A stretch of 64,000 nucleotides of DNA from Enterovirga rhinocerotis. Its GTDB lineage: Bacteria; Pseudomonadota; Alphaproteobacteria; Rhizobiales; Beijerinckiaceae. Below the pieces are notes generated by a model. That model was not told where the DNA came from and searched no databases. It worked only from the letters and a program-made list of their open reading frames with translations. The DNA lies in NCBI RefSeq assembly GCF_004363955.1, contig NZ_SNZR01000011.1, forward strand, positions 1,860,001 through 1,924,000, read 5' to 3'. Positions 1 to 11,034 of this stretch are shown piece by piece; positions within the stretch are counted from its first letter, which is position 1; each line of letters begins with the position of its first letter. A program made the position numbers and the translations under genes.

Positions 1-90
1 GCGGCAGCGGCAGCGCGGGGGCTTCGCTCGCCGCCCGGGACGGGGTAAGAGCGATCCACGCTCACGCAAGCCGTATCCAGAGAGGAAACG

Positions 91-1182
91 ATGGCCCGCA
101 TCACCCTGCGACAGCTTCTCGATCACGCCGCCGAGAACGATTACGGCGTCCCCGCCTTCAACATCAACAACATGGAGCAGGCGCTCGCGATCATGGCGGC
201 GGCCGATTCCGTCGACGCGCCGGTGATCATCCAGGCCTCGCGGGGCGCCCGCCAATACGCCAACGACATCATGCTGAAGCACATGATGGACGCGGTCACC
301 GAGATCTACCCGCATATCCCGGTCTGCGTGCATCTCGACCACGGCAACGAGCCGGCGACCTGCATGACCGCGATCCAGGCCGGCTTCACCTCCGTCATGA
401 TGGACGGCTCGCTCAAAGCCGACGGCAAGACCCCCGGCGACTGGGACTACAATGTCGGCGTGACGAAGAAAGTGACCGAGATGGCCCATCTCGGCGGCAT
501 CTCCGTCGAAGGCGAACTCGGCGTGCTCGGCTCGCTCGAGACGGGCGAGGGCGAGAAGGAGGACGGCCACGGCTTCGAGGGCAAGCTCAGCCACGACCAG
601 CTCCTCACCAATCCCGACGAGGCGGTGAAGTTCGTCGCCGAGACGAAGGTCGACGCGCTCGCGATCGCCATGGGCACCAGCCACGGAGCCTACAAGTTCT
701 CCCGCAAGCCCGACGGCGCCGTCCTCGCGATGAACGTCATCGAGGAGATCCACCGGAAGCTGCCGAACACCCACCTCGTCATGCACGGCTCCTCCTCGGT
801 GCCGAAGGAGTTGCAGGACATCATCAACCAGTACGGCGGCGAGATGAAGCCGACCTGGGGCGTGCCGGTCGAGGAGATCCAGCGCGGCATCAAGAACGGC
901 GTGCGCAAGATCAACATCGACACCGACAACCGGATGGCGATGACCGGCCAGATCCGCAAGGTGTTCAAGGAGAACCCCTCCGAATTCGACCCGCGCAAGT
1001 ATCTCGGGCCGGCGATGAAGGCGATGACGGCCCTCTGCAGGCAGCGCCTCGAGGAGTTCAACACCGCCGGCCAAGCCTCGAAGATCAAGCGCGTCGCGAC
1101 GCTCGCCGAGATGGCCGCGCTCTACAAGAAGGGCGAGCTCGATCCGAAGATCGGCGCCGTGACGCGCGCCGCGGCCGGCTAA
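91..1182 (+). CDS. fba: Class II fructose-bisphosphate aldolase, Calvin-cycle subtype
   Basis: Zinc-dependent aldolase that cleaves fructose 1,6-bisphosphate, or condenses the two triose phosphates, in glycolysis, gluconeogenesis and the Calvin cycle; cytosolic. The 363 residues match the CbbA/FruBisAldo_II_B subtype in length. Metal and catalytic residues are visible: VHLDHG (His81, Asp83, His84), GELG near 141, GTSHG (His198), MHGSSS (His232) and the phosphate-binding NIDTD near 275-279. A GAGAGG ribosome site lies just before ATG 91. A perfect hairpin follows the gene and then a ThiE-like gene, so it probably forms its own transcription unit or the head of a short operon. Confidence 0.96.
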   Translation: MARITLRQLLDHAAENDYGVPAFNINNMEQALAIMAAADSVDAPVIIQASRGARQYANDIMLKHMMDAVTEIYPHIPVCVHLDHGNEPATCMTAIQAGFTSVMMDGSLKADGKTPGDWDYNVGVTKKVTEMAHLGGISVEGELGVLGSLETGEGEKEDGHGFEGKLSHDQLLTNPDEAVKFVAETKVDALAIAMGTSHGAYKFSRKPDGAVLAMNVIEEIHRKLPNTHLVMHGSSSVPKELQDIINQYGGEMKPTWGVPVEEIQRGIKNGVRKINIDTDNRMAMTGQIRKVFKENPSEFDPRKYLGPAMKAMTALCRQRLEEFNTAGQASKIKRVATLAEMAALYKKGELDPKIGAVTRAAAG

Positions 1183-1196
1183 CGCAGGCATTCATC

Positions 1197-1226
1197 GCCG
1201 ACCGGCGCGTCGCAGCGCCGGTCGGC
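1197..1226 (+). terminator. Perfect 12-bp hairpin after fba
   Basis: Arms 1197-1208 and 1215-1226 are exact reverse complements around a six-base loop, 15 bases after the aldolase stop codon. There is no T-tract, so this is a terminator-like or mRNA 3'-end-protecting hairpin rather than a classic intrinsic terminator. Confidence 0.6.
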
Positions 1227-1319
1227 TCGCTCGGGATCGCCCGCCTCCCCTTCTTCGACCCGCCTTTCGCCGCAATCGGACAGCAATTCGATGGCTTCGG
1301 TTGGCCCCCATCGAGCATC

Positions 1320-1979
1320 ATGACCAGCCTTCGTCCGAGCCTCTATCTTCTCTCGCCTTTGATCGAGGATCCGTCCTCCTTTCGGGCGCCTCTCGCCGAG
1401 GCCGTGGCGACGGGCTTCATCGAGGCAGTCCTGCTGCGCCTCGCCCCCCGCGAGGAGCGCGCACTGATCAATGCCGTCAAGGAACTGGCCCCGGTCGCGC
1501 AGGACCGGCAGGTCGCCGTGATCGTCGCCGATCCCGGCGATGGCTGCGATCTCGCACAGGTCGTCATGCGCAGCGGCGCGGATGGCGGGCACGCGGAGGA
1601 TCCGGCCCGGATCGAGGCCCTGTGCCAGCGCCTGAAGGACGGCCGCAACATCGGCGCCGGCGGCCTCAAGTCGAAGCACGACGCCATGGTCGCAGGCGAG
1701 TTGGGCGTCGATTACGTGTTGTTCGGCGAGCCCCGGCCCGACGGCTTTCTTCCGCCCTTCGATCTCATCGAGGATCGGGCCGCCTGGTGGGCCGAGATCT
1801 TCCAGACGCCTTGCGTCGTCTATGCGCCGACCCTGGAGGCGCTGCCCGCCGTCGCCCGGACCGGGTCCGAGTTCGTCGCGCTCGGCGATGCCGTCTGGAC
1901 GCATCCGGACGGACCCGGGGCGGCGCTTCGGGAGACCGAGAGCATCCTCGCCGCCCTTCCCCCCCGGGCCGGCGCATGA
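1320..1979 (+). CDS. Thiamine phosphate synthase-like protein (ThiE/TenI fold)
   Basis: 219-residue protein with the general layout of the ThiE/TenI TIM-barrel family, whose members join HMP diphosphate to thiazole phosphate. The tract DGRNIGAGGLKSKHDAMVAG (about 117-136) followed by VDYVLFGEP resembles the family's phosphate-binding turn. The usual HLGQxD pyrophosphate motif is not evident; the equivalent stretch reads ADGGHAEDP. It may therefore be a diverged synthase or a TenI-like non-enzyme. The stop codon overlaps the ATG of the SEL1 gene (ATGA at 1976-1979), which indicates translational coupling. The thiO-thiS-thiG genes are 23 kb away. Confidence 0.75.
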   Translation: MTSLRPSLYLLSPLIEDPSSFRAPLAEAVATGFIEAVLLRLAPREERALINAVKELAPVAQDRQVAVIVADPGDGCDLAQVVMRSGADGGHAEDPARIEALCQRLKDGRNIGAGGLKSKHDAMVAGELGVDYVLFGEPRPDGFLPPFDLIEDRAAWWAEIFQTPCVVYAPTLEALPAVARTGSEFVALGDAVWTHPDGPGAALRETESILAALPPRAGA

Positions 1980-2956
1980 CGCGGCCCGCCTCGCTGCTGC
2001 GGGCATGGGCGGTCCTGACCCTCGCGCTGGGCTGCGCGGCGGAAGCGGCGCCCTCCCCTCCTGGCAAGCCCGCGACGCCGGCAGCCCGCCCGCCCGCCGC
2101 AGCCACCCCGCCATCCGGCCCGCCCCGCGATCTCGCCTACGGCGCCTATCAGCGCGGCTATTACGCGACCGCCCGCCGCGAGGCGCTGCTGCGGCTCGAA
2201 AAGAACCCCGACGACGTCGCGGCGATGACATTGCTCGGGGAACTCTACAACCAGGGCCTCGGGGTCCGGCAGGATCCCAAGGCGGCCGCCGACTGGTATC
2301 GGCTGGCGGCGACGCGCGGCGATCCTCGAGCGATGGCGACGCTCGGCCTGATGGCGCTCGACGGTCGGGGCGTTCCGCGCGATCCGGCCGTCGCGCGCGA
2401 GTGGCTCGAGAAGGCGGCGGCGAAACGCGAGCCGGTCGCGTCCTACAACCTCGCCCTCACCCTGCTCGCCAGCGGCACGGACGAGAACATCGCGCGGGCG
2501 GCGCGCCTCCTCGTCGTCGCGGCCGAGGCGGAGATCGGCGATGCCCAGCATGCGCTCGGCGTCATGCATTCCCGCGGCCAGGGCGGCGTCGCGCATGACA
2601 GAGCGGAAGCCGTTCGCATGTTCCGGCGCGCGGCCCGCAACGGATCGATCGCGGGCGAGGTGGAATACGCGATCGCCCTGTTCAACGGCGACGGGGTGCC
2701 GGCGAACGAGGGCCTCGCGGCACGCCATTTCCTCCACGCCGCGGCCCTCGGCAACGCCATCGCCCGCAACAGGGTCGCGCGGCTCTTCGTGATCGGGAGG
2801 GGCGTCCACAAGAACCTCGTCGAGGCCGCCGCCTGGCACATCCTCGCCAAGGCGCAGGGACTGACCGACCCCTGGCTGGACGAGCAGCTCGCGGGCCTCT
2901 CCAAGGACGACCAGAAAAGGGCCGAGCTGATCGCGGCCCAGCGCTCCAACATCTGA
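1976..2956 (+). CDS. Exported SEL1-like / TPR repeat protein
   Basis: 326 residues starting at the ATG that overlaps the ThiE-like stop by four bases; upstream in-frame sequence is the shadow of that gene. The N-terminus (RAWAVLTLALGCAAEAAP) is a signal peptide with a possible lipobox-like Cys. After a Pro/Ala-rich linker there are at least five SEL1-type repeats with the typical A..LG.LY..G.GV....AA.WY..AA pattern, for example LGELYNQGLGVRQDPKAAAD. SEL1 proteins act as periplasmic or outer-membrane scaffolds; no partner can be named from this sequence. Confidence 0.85.
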   Translation: MTRPASLLRAWAVLTLALGCAAEAAPSPPGKPATPAARPPAAATPPSGPPRDLAYGAYQRGYYATARREALLRLEKNPDDVAAMTLLGELYNQGLGVRQDPKAAADWYRLAATRGDPRAMATLGLMALDGRGVPRDPAVAREWLEKAAAKREPVASYNLALTLLASGTDENIARAARLLVVAAEAEIGDAQHALGVMHSRGQGGVAHDRAEAVRMFRRAARNGSIAGEVEYAIALFNGDGVPANEGLAARHFLHAAALGNAIARNRVARLFVIGRGVHKNLVEAAAWHILAKAQGLTDPWLDEQLAGLSKDDQKRAELIAAQRSNI

Positions 2957-2962
2957 GGCGCC

Positions 2963-3751
2963 CTACCTGGCCGTGCGCCACCGTCGCAGGAGGATCAGCC
3001 CGCCATTCCAGGCGAGCGAGGTCGCGAGGCCGAGGCTCAGCGCCATGGCCGATCCCAACGGCAGGGCGGTCAGGTGGACGACGGACAAGGCGGGGACGAA
3101 CCCGCCGATTCCCGCCAGGGCGTGGGAAACGATGCCGGCGACGGGTGCCGCGCCGACGCGCGGCTGAAGCACGATGATCAGCGACAGGAACACGACCGGC
3201 ATCAGGGCGCCGTAGCCGGCGGCGACCGGGCCGGCGAGCTCGCCGAGGATCGAAACAGCCGCGACGACCGTCATCACCGCACCCGCCCGCACGAGGAGAT
3301 CGATCCTCCGGTTGGGCAACGCCACACGAACCGCGGCCCGCCGCGCGAAGCCCGTCGCGAGAAAGCTGCCTCCGATGAGGGTGGCGCTCCAGACGAACGC
3401 GCCGGGGAAGGTCCAGTCGAAGAGGTTCGTGACGAAGACGGTGGCGACCAGCGCCGCGATGGCCGCCCCTATCGACGGGATCGTGCCGGCCCTGCGCGAG
3501 ACGACACAATAGGCCCAGACGAAGGGACCGGTGGCACCGACGCTGAGAATGCTGGCGACGGTGCTGTTCGCCAGGAACGCGGCATCGTGATCCAGCGCGA
3601 GGAACACATAGGCGGGACCGGCCGAGATCGGGATCGAGGCGAGCATGGCGCCGAGGAACGGCCCGGCCCGGCCGACAACCGCCGAGATCGCGAGGACGAT
3701 CGCCGCCACGATCGCCATGCGGCAAGCCAGCAGAAAGGCGCCCGTCAGCAC
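2963..3751 (-). CDS. Polytopic membrane protein of unknown function
   Basis: 262 residues with roughly seven or eight hydrophobic segments starting at residue 3 (LTGAFLLACRMAIVAAIVLA), separated by short charged loops such as RRAGTIPS and LPNRRIDLLVRAG. No transport or enzymatic motif is recognised. Inner-membrane location is inferred from hydrophobicity alone. It is convergent with the SEL1 gene (6-base gap) and divergent from the beta-glucosidase (76-base gap), with which it may share a promoter region. Confidence 0.7.
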   Translation of the reverse strand: MLTGAFLLACRMAIVAAIVLAISAVVGRAGPFLGAMLASIPISAGPAYVFLALDHDAAFLANSTVASILSVGATGPFVWAYCVVSRRAGTIPSIGAAIAALVATVFVTNLFDWTFPGAFVWSATLIGGSFLATGFARRAAVRVALPNRRIDLLVRAGAVMTVVAAVSILGELAGPVAAGYGALMPVVFLSLIIVLQPRVGAAPVAGIVSHALAGIGGFVPALSVVHLTALPLGSAMALSLGLATSLAWNGGLILLRRWRTAR

Positions 3752-3826
3752 CGTGGATCGCCCCTCCCCCTCCCGGCAGCCGCTTCACGGCTTGCCGCCG
3801 GCCGGATTCGGCCGCTATCCCGCCTC

Positions 3827-6058
3827 ATGCCCATCCTGTTCTCATCCGGCAAGGCCGCACGATGCCGGCCGCCCATGCTCGCCGCTCTCCTCGGCGCGCT
3901 GCTCGCCCTGTCGCCGTCCTCAGAAAGCCTCGCCCGAGACGGAGCGCGGCCGCTCTCCGACCCCCGTGTCGAGGCGCGCGTCGACGCGATTCTCTCGCGC
4001 ATGACGCTCGAGGAGAAGATCGGGCAGCTCGACCTCGTCCCGAACGGACCGGACCTCGATCCGGCCGATATCCGGGCGGGGCGCATCGGTGCCGTCTCCG
4101 GCTTCAACACGTCGCGGAGCATCGCGGCGGTTCAGGAGGCGGCCCGATCCTCGCGCCACGGCGTGCCGCTTCTCGTCGGGCTCGACGTGGTGCACGGGTT
4201 TCGCACCATCTTCCCGCTCGGCCTCGCCGAGGCGGCGAGCTTCGAGCCCGCGCTCGGGCGGGAGGCCGCCGAGATCGCCGCGCGCGAGGCCGCCGCCGTC
4301 GGCATCAACTGGACCTTCGCGCCCATGGCCGATCTCACGCGCGACGTGCGCTGGGGCCGGGGTATCGAGGGCTTCGGCGAGGATGTCCTGCTCGGGCGGC
4401 TGTTCACCCGGGCCCGCGTCGAGGGCTACCGGGCGGGCGGCCTCGGGGTCTCGCTGAAGCATTTCGCCGGCTACGGTGCGGCCGTGGGCGGGCGCGACTA
4501 CGACGCCGCCGAGATCTCGCGCCCGACGCTCCACGACCATTATCTGCCGCCTTTCCAGGCGGGGATCGAGGCGGGAGCGGAGAGCGTGATGAGCGCCTTC
4601 CACACCCTGAACGGGATGCCGGCCACCGCGAGCCGGCCGCTGCTGACGGACACGCTCCGCGGGCGCTTCGGCTTCCGCGGCTTCGTCGTCTCCGACTGGC
4701 AGGCCATCCCGCAGCTCATGCAGCACGGCATCGCGGCGGACGAGGCCGAAGCCGCCCGCAAGGCGATCGAGGCCGGCACGGATATGGACATGGCGGGCGG
4801 GCTCTACCGCGCCCATCTCGCCCCTCTCGTCAAATCGGGCCGGCTGCCGGAGCCGGTCGTCACGGAGGCGGCTCGGCGGGTCCTCCGCGCCAAGGTCGCG
4901 ATGGGATTGCTCGACCGGCCGGCCCCGGCATCCCTCTCGGACGAGGTCCCCGCCCCCAGCGCCGCGGCGCGCGCGGCGGCACGCCGGATCACGGCCGACA
5001 CGCTCGTCCTGCTGAGGAACGAGGGCCAGCTGCCGATCGGGACGAGCCCCATCCGCAAGCTGGCCGTCATCGGCGGCATGGCGGCCTCGGGCCAGGCGCT
5101 GATCGGCCCGCATGGCGCACTCGCCCGCTGGGAGGATTCGGTGACGGTCCTCGACGCTCTCGGCGAGCGAGGCAAACGGGCCGGAATCGAGGTGGCCTTC
5201 GCGGCCGGGTGCGAGGTCGAATGCACCGATGGGGCCGGGTTCGACGCGGCCGAAGCCGAGGCACGGGGCTCCGATCTCGTCGTCGCCGTGCTGGGGGAGC
5301 CGGAGGAGATCACCGGTGAAGGCGGCTCGCGGGCCCATCTGACGCTGCCGGGGCGGCAGGCCGAACTGCTCCGCCGCCTCGTCGAGACCGGCAAGCCCGT
5401 GGTGGTCGTGCTGCTCGCCGCCCGGCCGATCGATCTCGGCCCGCTCCACGACCGGCTCGCCGGCCTCCTGATGGCGTGGTTTCCGGGCACTGAGGGCGGC
5501 CATGCCGTCGCCGACATCCTCTTCGGCGATACCGGCCCCTCGGCCAAGCTGCCGGTCTCCTGGCCGCGGACGGTCGGCCAGGCCCCGCTCTATTACGACC
5601 GGCTGCCGACGGGACGGCCATTCGAGCCGGGCAACCGCTACACGCTGCGCTATGCCGACGAGGAGCTGACGCCGCTCTACCCGTTCGGGTTCGGCCTCAC
5701 CTATGCCCGTTTCTCGCTCTCGCCCATCTCGGTCGAGACGCCGAAGGTCGCGCGGGCCGGCGAGCTGGTCGTCAAGGTCGGCATCGAGAATGTCGGCACG
5801 CTGGCCGGGCGGGAGGTGGTCCAGCTCTATCTCCGCCAACCGGTCGCAAGCCTCAGCCGGCCGGTGCGGCAGCTCAAGGCCTTCGAGAAAGTGACCCTGA
5901 AGCCCGGCGAGAGCCGGGTCGTCACCCTGCGCGTGCCGGCCGCCGATCTCGGCTTCCATCGCGAAGACGGGACCTATGTCGTCGAACCGGGCCGGTTCGA
6001 GATCTTCGCCGGCACGTCGTCCGACGCGGCGCTGTCGGCGCGGTTCGAGCTGGAATAG
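3827..6058 (+). CDS. bglX: Exported GH3 beta-glucosidase
   Basis: Glycoside hydrolase family 3 enzyme releasing terminal beta-D-glucose in the periplasm. Translation from ATG 3827 gives 743 residues and a short basic stretch before a signal-like segment (MLAALLGALLALSPSSESLA, so ATG 3875 is an alternative start). The order is the GH3 N-terminal barrel, the C-terminal alpha/beta sandwich and a fibronectin-III-like tail (about 640-735), as in E. coli BglX. The nucleophile is Asp290 in VVSDWQ; the likely acid/base is Glu498 in ITGEGGSR. The open frame continues upstream to 3074 opposite the membrane-protein gene, but that part is not protein-like. Confidence 0.92.
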   Translation: MPILFSSGKAARCRPPMLAALLGALLALSPSSESLARDGARPLSDPRVEARVDAILSRMTLEEKIGQLDLVPNGPDLDPADIRAGRIGAVSGFNTSRSIAAVQEAARSSRHGVPLLVGLDVVHGFRTIFPLGLAEAASFEPALGREAAEIAAREAAAVGINWTFAPMADLTRDVRWGRGIEGFGEDVLLGRLFTRARVEGYRAGGLGVSLKHFAGYGAAVGGRDYDAAEISRPTLHDHYLPPFQAGIEAGAESVMSAFHTLNGMPATASRPLLTDTLRGRFGFRGFVVSDWQAIPQLMQHGIAADEAEAARKAIEAGTDMDMAGGLYRAHLAPLVKSGRLPEPVVTEAARRVLRAKVAMGLLDRPAPASLSDEVPAPSAAARAAARRITADTLVLLRNEGQLPIGTSPIRKLAVIGGMAASGQALIGPHGALARWEDSVTVLDALGERGKRAGIEVAFAAGCEVECTDGAGFDAAEAEARGSDLVVAVLGEPEEITGEGGSRAHLTLPGRQAELLRRLVETGKPVVVVLLAARPIDLGPLHDRLAGLLMAWFPGTEGGHAVADILFGDTGPSAKLPVSWPRTVGQAPLYYDRLPTGRPFEPGNRYTLRYADEELTPLYPFGFGLTYARFSLSPISVETPKVARAGELVVKVGIENVGTLAGREVVQLYLRQPVASLSRPVRQLKAFEKVTLKPGESRVVTLRVPAADLGFHREDGTYVVEPGRFEIFAGTSSDAALSARFELE

Positions 6059-6085
6059 CGGCGCCGTGCCCGGGCCACTCGCCCA

Positions 6086-6102
6086 TTGGCACGGCGGTTG
6101 CT
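6086..6102 (+). promoter_or_regulatory. Sigma-54 (RpoN) -24/-12 promoter
   Basis: The sequence TTGGCACGGCGGTTGCT matches the RpoN consensus YTGGCACGrNNNTTGCW at every defined position, with the -24 GG at 6088-6089 and the -12 GC at 6100-6101. Transcription should begin near 6113, about 40 bases before the small ORF at 6152. Sigma-54 promoters need an enhancer-binding activator such as NtrC; no such gene lies in the window. Confidence 0.75.
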
Positions 6103-6108
6103 GGCATG

Positions 6109-6152
6109 AGGATCGTCCTCGGAGACCCCAAGGATCATCCTCGGAGACCCCA
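6109..6152 (+). repeat. 22-bp tandem duplication in the leader of the small ORF
   Basis: Two direct copies of a 22-base unit, 6109-6130 and 6131-6152, differ at one base. Each carries a GGAG; the second copy ends on the A of the ATG, so its GGAG (6143-6146) serves as the ribosome site and the first copy is a duplicated ribosome-site unit. Confidence 0.8.
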
Positions 6153-6379
6153 TGACCAGCTTCGCCGGACTGTTCGCCTCGGAGCCCGACCCGTGGAAGC
6201 CAGCCCGATGCTCCTGCGGAGACCACGAGTCGGAGGCTCAGCACGAGAAGGCCGTGGCGCTCGCACAAAGCCGCCGCGCTCGGCGCCTGTTGATCAAGAC
6301 CACGCTCCGGAACCTGCTGCGCGTCTCAGCCAGAACGAAGACGATGGATGCGCCGGCAACGTTCCATCCCATCGCCTGA
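6152..6379 (+). CDS. Small Cys/His-motif protein behind a sigma-54 promoter
   Basis: 75 residues with a ribosome site (GGAG) five bases before ATG 6152. An upstream in-frame ATG at 6106 lies before the predicted transcription start, so 6152 is chosen. The N-terminal part has a clustered CSCGDHESEAQHE motif (Cys20, Cys22, His25, His31), then a basic segment with RRARRLLIK. From memory, this layout resembles the first residues of alphaproteobacterial NrtA-like nitrate/taurine ABC substrate-binding proteins, which have a similar motif before a twin-arginine-like segment. If so, this is a truncated remnant that has kept a nitrogen-regulated promoter. Otherwise it is an unknown small protein. Confidence 0.45.
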   Translation: MTSFAGLFASEPDPWKPARCSCGDHESEAQHEKAVALAQSRRARRLLIKTTLRNLLRVSARTKTMDAPATFHPIA

Positions 6380-6453
6380 CCTGACAGGCGGACACCGCCC
6401 ATCGTCCGTCTCCGCCTCCTTTCCGGACTGCCCGACTCGCCCCATATTCGGGC

Positions 6454-9177
<2,724 letters not shown>

Positions 9178-9376
9178 CGCCATTCCGCCCCTGAATCGCC
9201 TCGCCCCGGAAACACGAAAGCACTTCCCCGCAGCCGACGCGCAATCACGCTGCAACACGCGGCCTCGATGACAGGTCCGCGTGCCGGTCCGCGCAGCTCT
9301 GGCGCCTCACCAGCGTCAGGAGCAGGCGAGGCACCGGCACCGCGGTTACGGATCGCTATGGGGGAAGAACGAAGTC

Positions 9377-9649
9377 ATGAAGCGCTTTGCCATCATGCTG
9401 GCCGCCGCCGCGGCCTTGGGAGCAGCGACGTCGGGGGCGATGGCCGCGCCGGCCTTCCCGGGAGCGGGGGCGGGCGATAACCCGCTCGTCGAGAAGGCGC
9501 GGACCTTCTGCTACGACCGCCATACCGGCCGGTTCCTGCATTGGGGCTCCTGCCGCCGCGCGCGGCCGGTCTACAGCTCACGGCCCCGGGTCTATTGCCG
9601 CAACCGCTATACCGGCCAGTTCCTGCACTGGGGCTCCTGCCGCCGCTGA
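9377..9649 (+). CDS. Small secreted protein with two Cys-motif repeats
   Basis: 90 residues from ATG 9377: a clear signal peptide (MKRFAIMLAAAAALGAATSG, cleavage after AMA) and then two near-identical units, FCYDRHTGRFLHWGSCRR and YCRNRYTGQFLHWGSCRR, joined by a short Arg/Pro linker. Each unit has two Cys residues 14 apart, suggesting two disulphide-closed loops in the periplasm. The duplication is also obvious at DNA level. No known family is recognised. A hairpin follows at 9660-9682. Confidence 0.7.
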   Translation: MKRFAIMLAAAAALGAATSGAMAAPAFPGAGAGDNPLVEKARTFCYDRHTGRFLHWGSCRRARPVYSSRPRVYCRNRYTGQFLHWGSCRR

Positions 9650-9659
9650 CCGACGGCCA

Positions 9660-9682
9660 GGGGCCGCGCGCGGCGCGGCCCC
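9660..9682. terminator. GC hairpin between convergent genes
   Basis: A 10-bp perfect stem (9660-9669 with 9673-9682) and a three-base loop lie between the secreted Cys-repeat gene and the convergent serine hydrolase. There is no T-tract; it could act in both directions. Confidence 0.55.
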
Positions 9683-9696
9683 TCCCTGCTCGCGCC

Positions 9697-10962
9697 TCAC
9701 TCGACCAGCGCGCCGTAGATCAGGTTCTTGAACAGGAAGCGCGTGTGCTGGCGCGTCGACGGGCCAGCCGCCATGAAGACGCCCACGATCTTCTCCTTGG
9801 GATCGATCGTGAAGCTCGTGCCGCCGGCCCCTGCCCACATGTAGTCGCCGGTCGAGCCCGAGACCCAGGCGTTGCCCTCCGCGAGCCGGACGCCGAAGCC
9901 CAGGCCGAACCCGTAGCCCGGCCCCGTCGTCGGCAGCGGATCGCCGGCGAGGCCGCCGATATGGTTGCTGGTCATGTACTCGACCGTGTCGCGCCCGAGG
10001 ATGCGCGCACCGTCGAGCTGCCCCTTGTTCAGCATCATCTGGGCGAAGCGGAAATAGTCCTCGGCCGTCGTGGCGGTCCCGGAGCCGCCGCGGAGGTAGC
10101 GCTTGCCGGGATCGGCCTCGATCCGGTTCGCCTTCCAGGAGCTCGCCTTCAGCGGATCGGCGTCGAAGGCGTCGGCCAGGCGGGGAAGCTGGCTCTCCTT
10201 CGCCTGGAAGCTCGTATCCTTCATGCCGAGCGGCTTGAAGATCGTCTCCTCGAGATGGACGTCGAGCCGCTTGCCGGCCACCTTCTCGACGACGAGTCCC
10301 AAGACGTCGGTCGCGACCGAGTATTCCCATCGCATCCCCGGCTCGTAGGCTAGCGGGATGGCGGCGAGACGCTTCATGAACTCCTCGGTCGAGACGTCCC
10401 CGACGCTCGATTCCACATCCGCCTTCAGATAGGCGTCGCGCAGTTCCGGGAAGGGCGAAGAGCCGGAATAGGTGAAGCCGGCCGTGTGCCGCAGGAGGTC
10501 CCAGATCAGGATGGGACGCGTCGCGGGAACCTCCGCCCGGCTCGTCAGGCCGCGTCCGTCGCGCTGCTCGACGAGCACCTTCATCTGCTTGAATTCGGGG
10601 AAGTATTGCGACAGCGGATCGCGCAGGCTCAGCTTGCCTTGCTCGACCAGCGCCATGGCGGCGACCGAGACGATCGGCTTCGTCATCGAATAGGCCCGGA
10701 ACACCGCGTCCTTCGGCATCGGCTTGGTCTTGCCGGAATCGAGGAAGCCGTGCGCCTCGAAATGGACGATCTTGCCGTTGCGCGCGATGAGCGTGACAGC
10801 TCCCGGCACGGTGCCCTTGGCGATCTCGTCCTTCATCACCGGCGCGATGCGGGCGAGCCGGTCGACGGCCATGCCCTCCGCAGCGCCCGATGTCTGGGCG
10901 GCTGCCGCGCCAGCAAACGACAACAAGGCGGCCGCGAGGGCCGCCGAATGCAATCGGCTCAT
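9697..10962 (-). CDS. Exported class C beta-lactamase-fold serine hydrolase
   Basis: 421 residues with a signal peptide (LHSAALAAALLSFAGAAAAQ) and a strong GGAGG ribosome site before the start. Active-site motifs of the beta-lactamase/EstB/DD-peptidase superfamily are present: SMTK (Ser92, Lys95), YSV (Tyr214) and a WAG tract in place of KTG near the C-terminus, as in EstB-type esterases. It is probably a periplasmic esterase or peptidase rather than a true AmpC. The substrate cannot be read from the sequence. It lies upstream of an OmpA-like lipoprotein and an L,D-transpeptidase, both on the same strand. Confidence 0.88.
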   Translation of the reverse strand: MSRLHSAALAAALLSFAGAAAAQTSGAAEGMAVDRLARIAPVMKDEIAKGTVPGAVTLIARNGKIVHFEAHGFLDSGKTKPMPKDAVFRAYSMTKPIVSVAAMALVEQGKLSLRDPLSQYFPEFKQMKVLVEQRDGRGLTSRAEVPATRPILIWDLLRHTAGFTYSGSSPFPELRDAYLKADVESSVGDVSTEEFMKRLAAIPLAYEPGMRWEYSVATDVLGLVVEKVAGKRLDVHLEETIFKPLGMKDTSFQAKESQLPRLADAFDADPLKASSWKANRIEADPGKRYLRGGSGTATTAEDYFRFAQMMLNKGQLDGARILGRDTVEYMTSNHIGGLAGDPLPTTGPGYGFGLGFGVRLAEGNAWVSGSTGDYMWAGAGGTSFTIDPKEKIVGVFMAAGPSTRQHTRFLFKNLIYGALVE

Positions 10963-11034
10963 CGTTTCCTCCCGTTCGTCTTCGCGAACGGCAGGAAGGT
11001 AGTCAGGTTCTCCAGCCCCGGCCAGAGCGGAGAA

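Noticed and set aside
1-48. C-terminal tail of an upstream gene (open frame ending in TAA at 46-48)
   Set aside because: Only 15 Ala/Gly/Arg-rich codons are visible; this is too little to distinguish from chance.
3920-6268. Very long minus-strand open frame opposite the beta-glucosidase
   Set aside because: High-GC codon bias opens the antisense frame; the sequence is low-complexity Arg/Ala/Gly with no domain, and the plus strand encodes an unmistakable GH3 enzyme.
6106-6384. Alternative ORF starting at ATG 6106
   Set aside because: It starts within five bases of the sigma-54 -12 element, before the expected transcript start, and is in a different frame from the GGAG-preceded ATG 6152.
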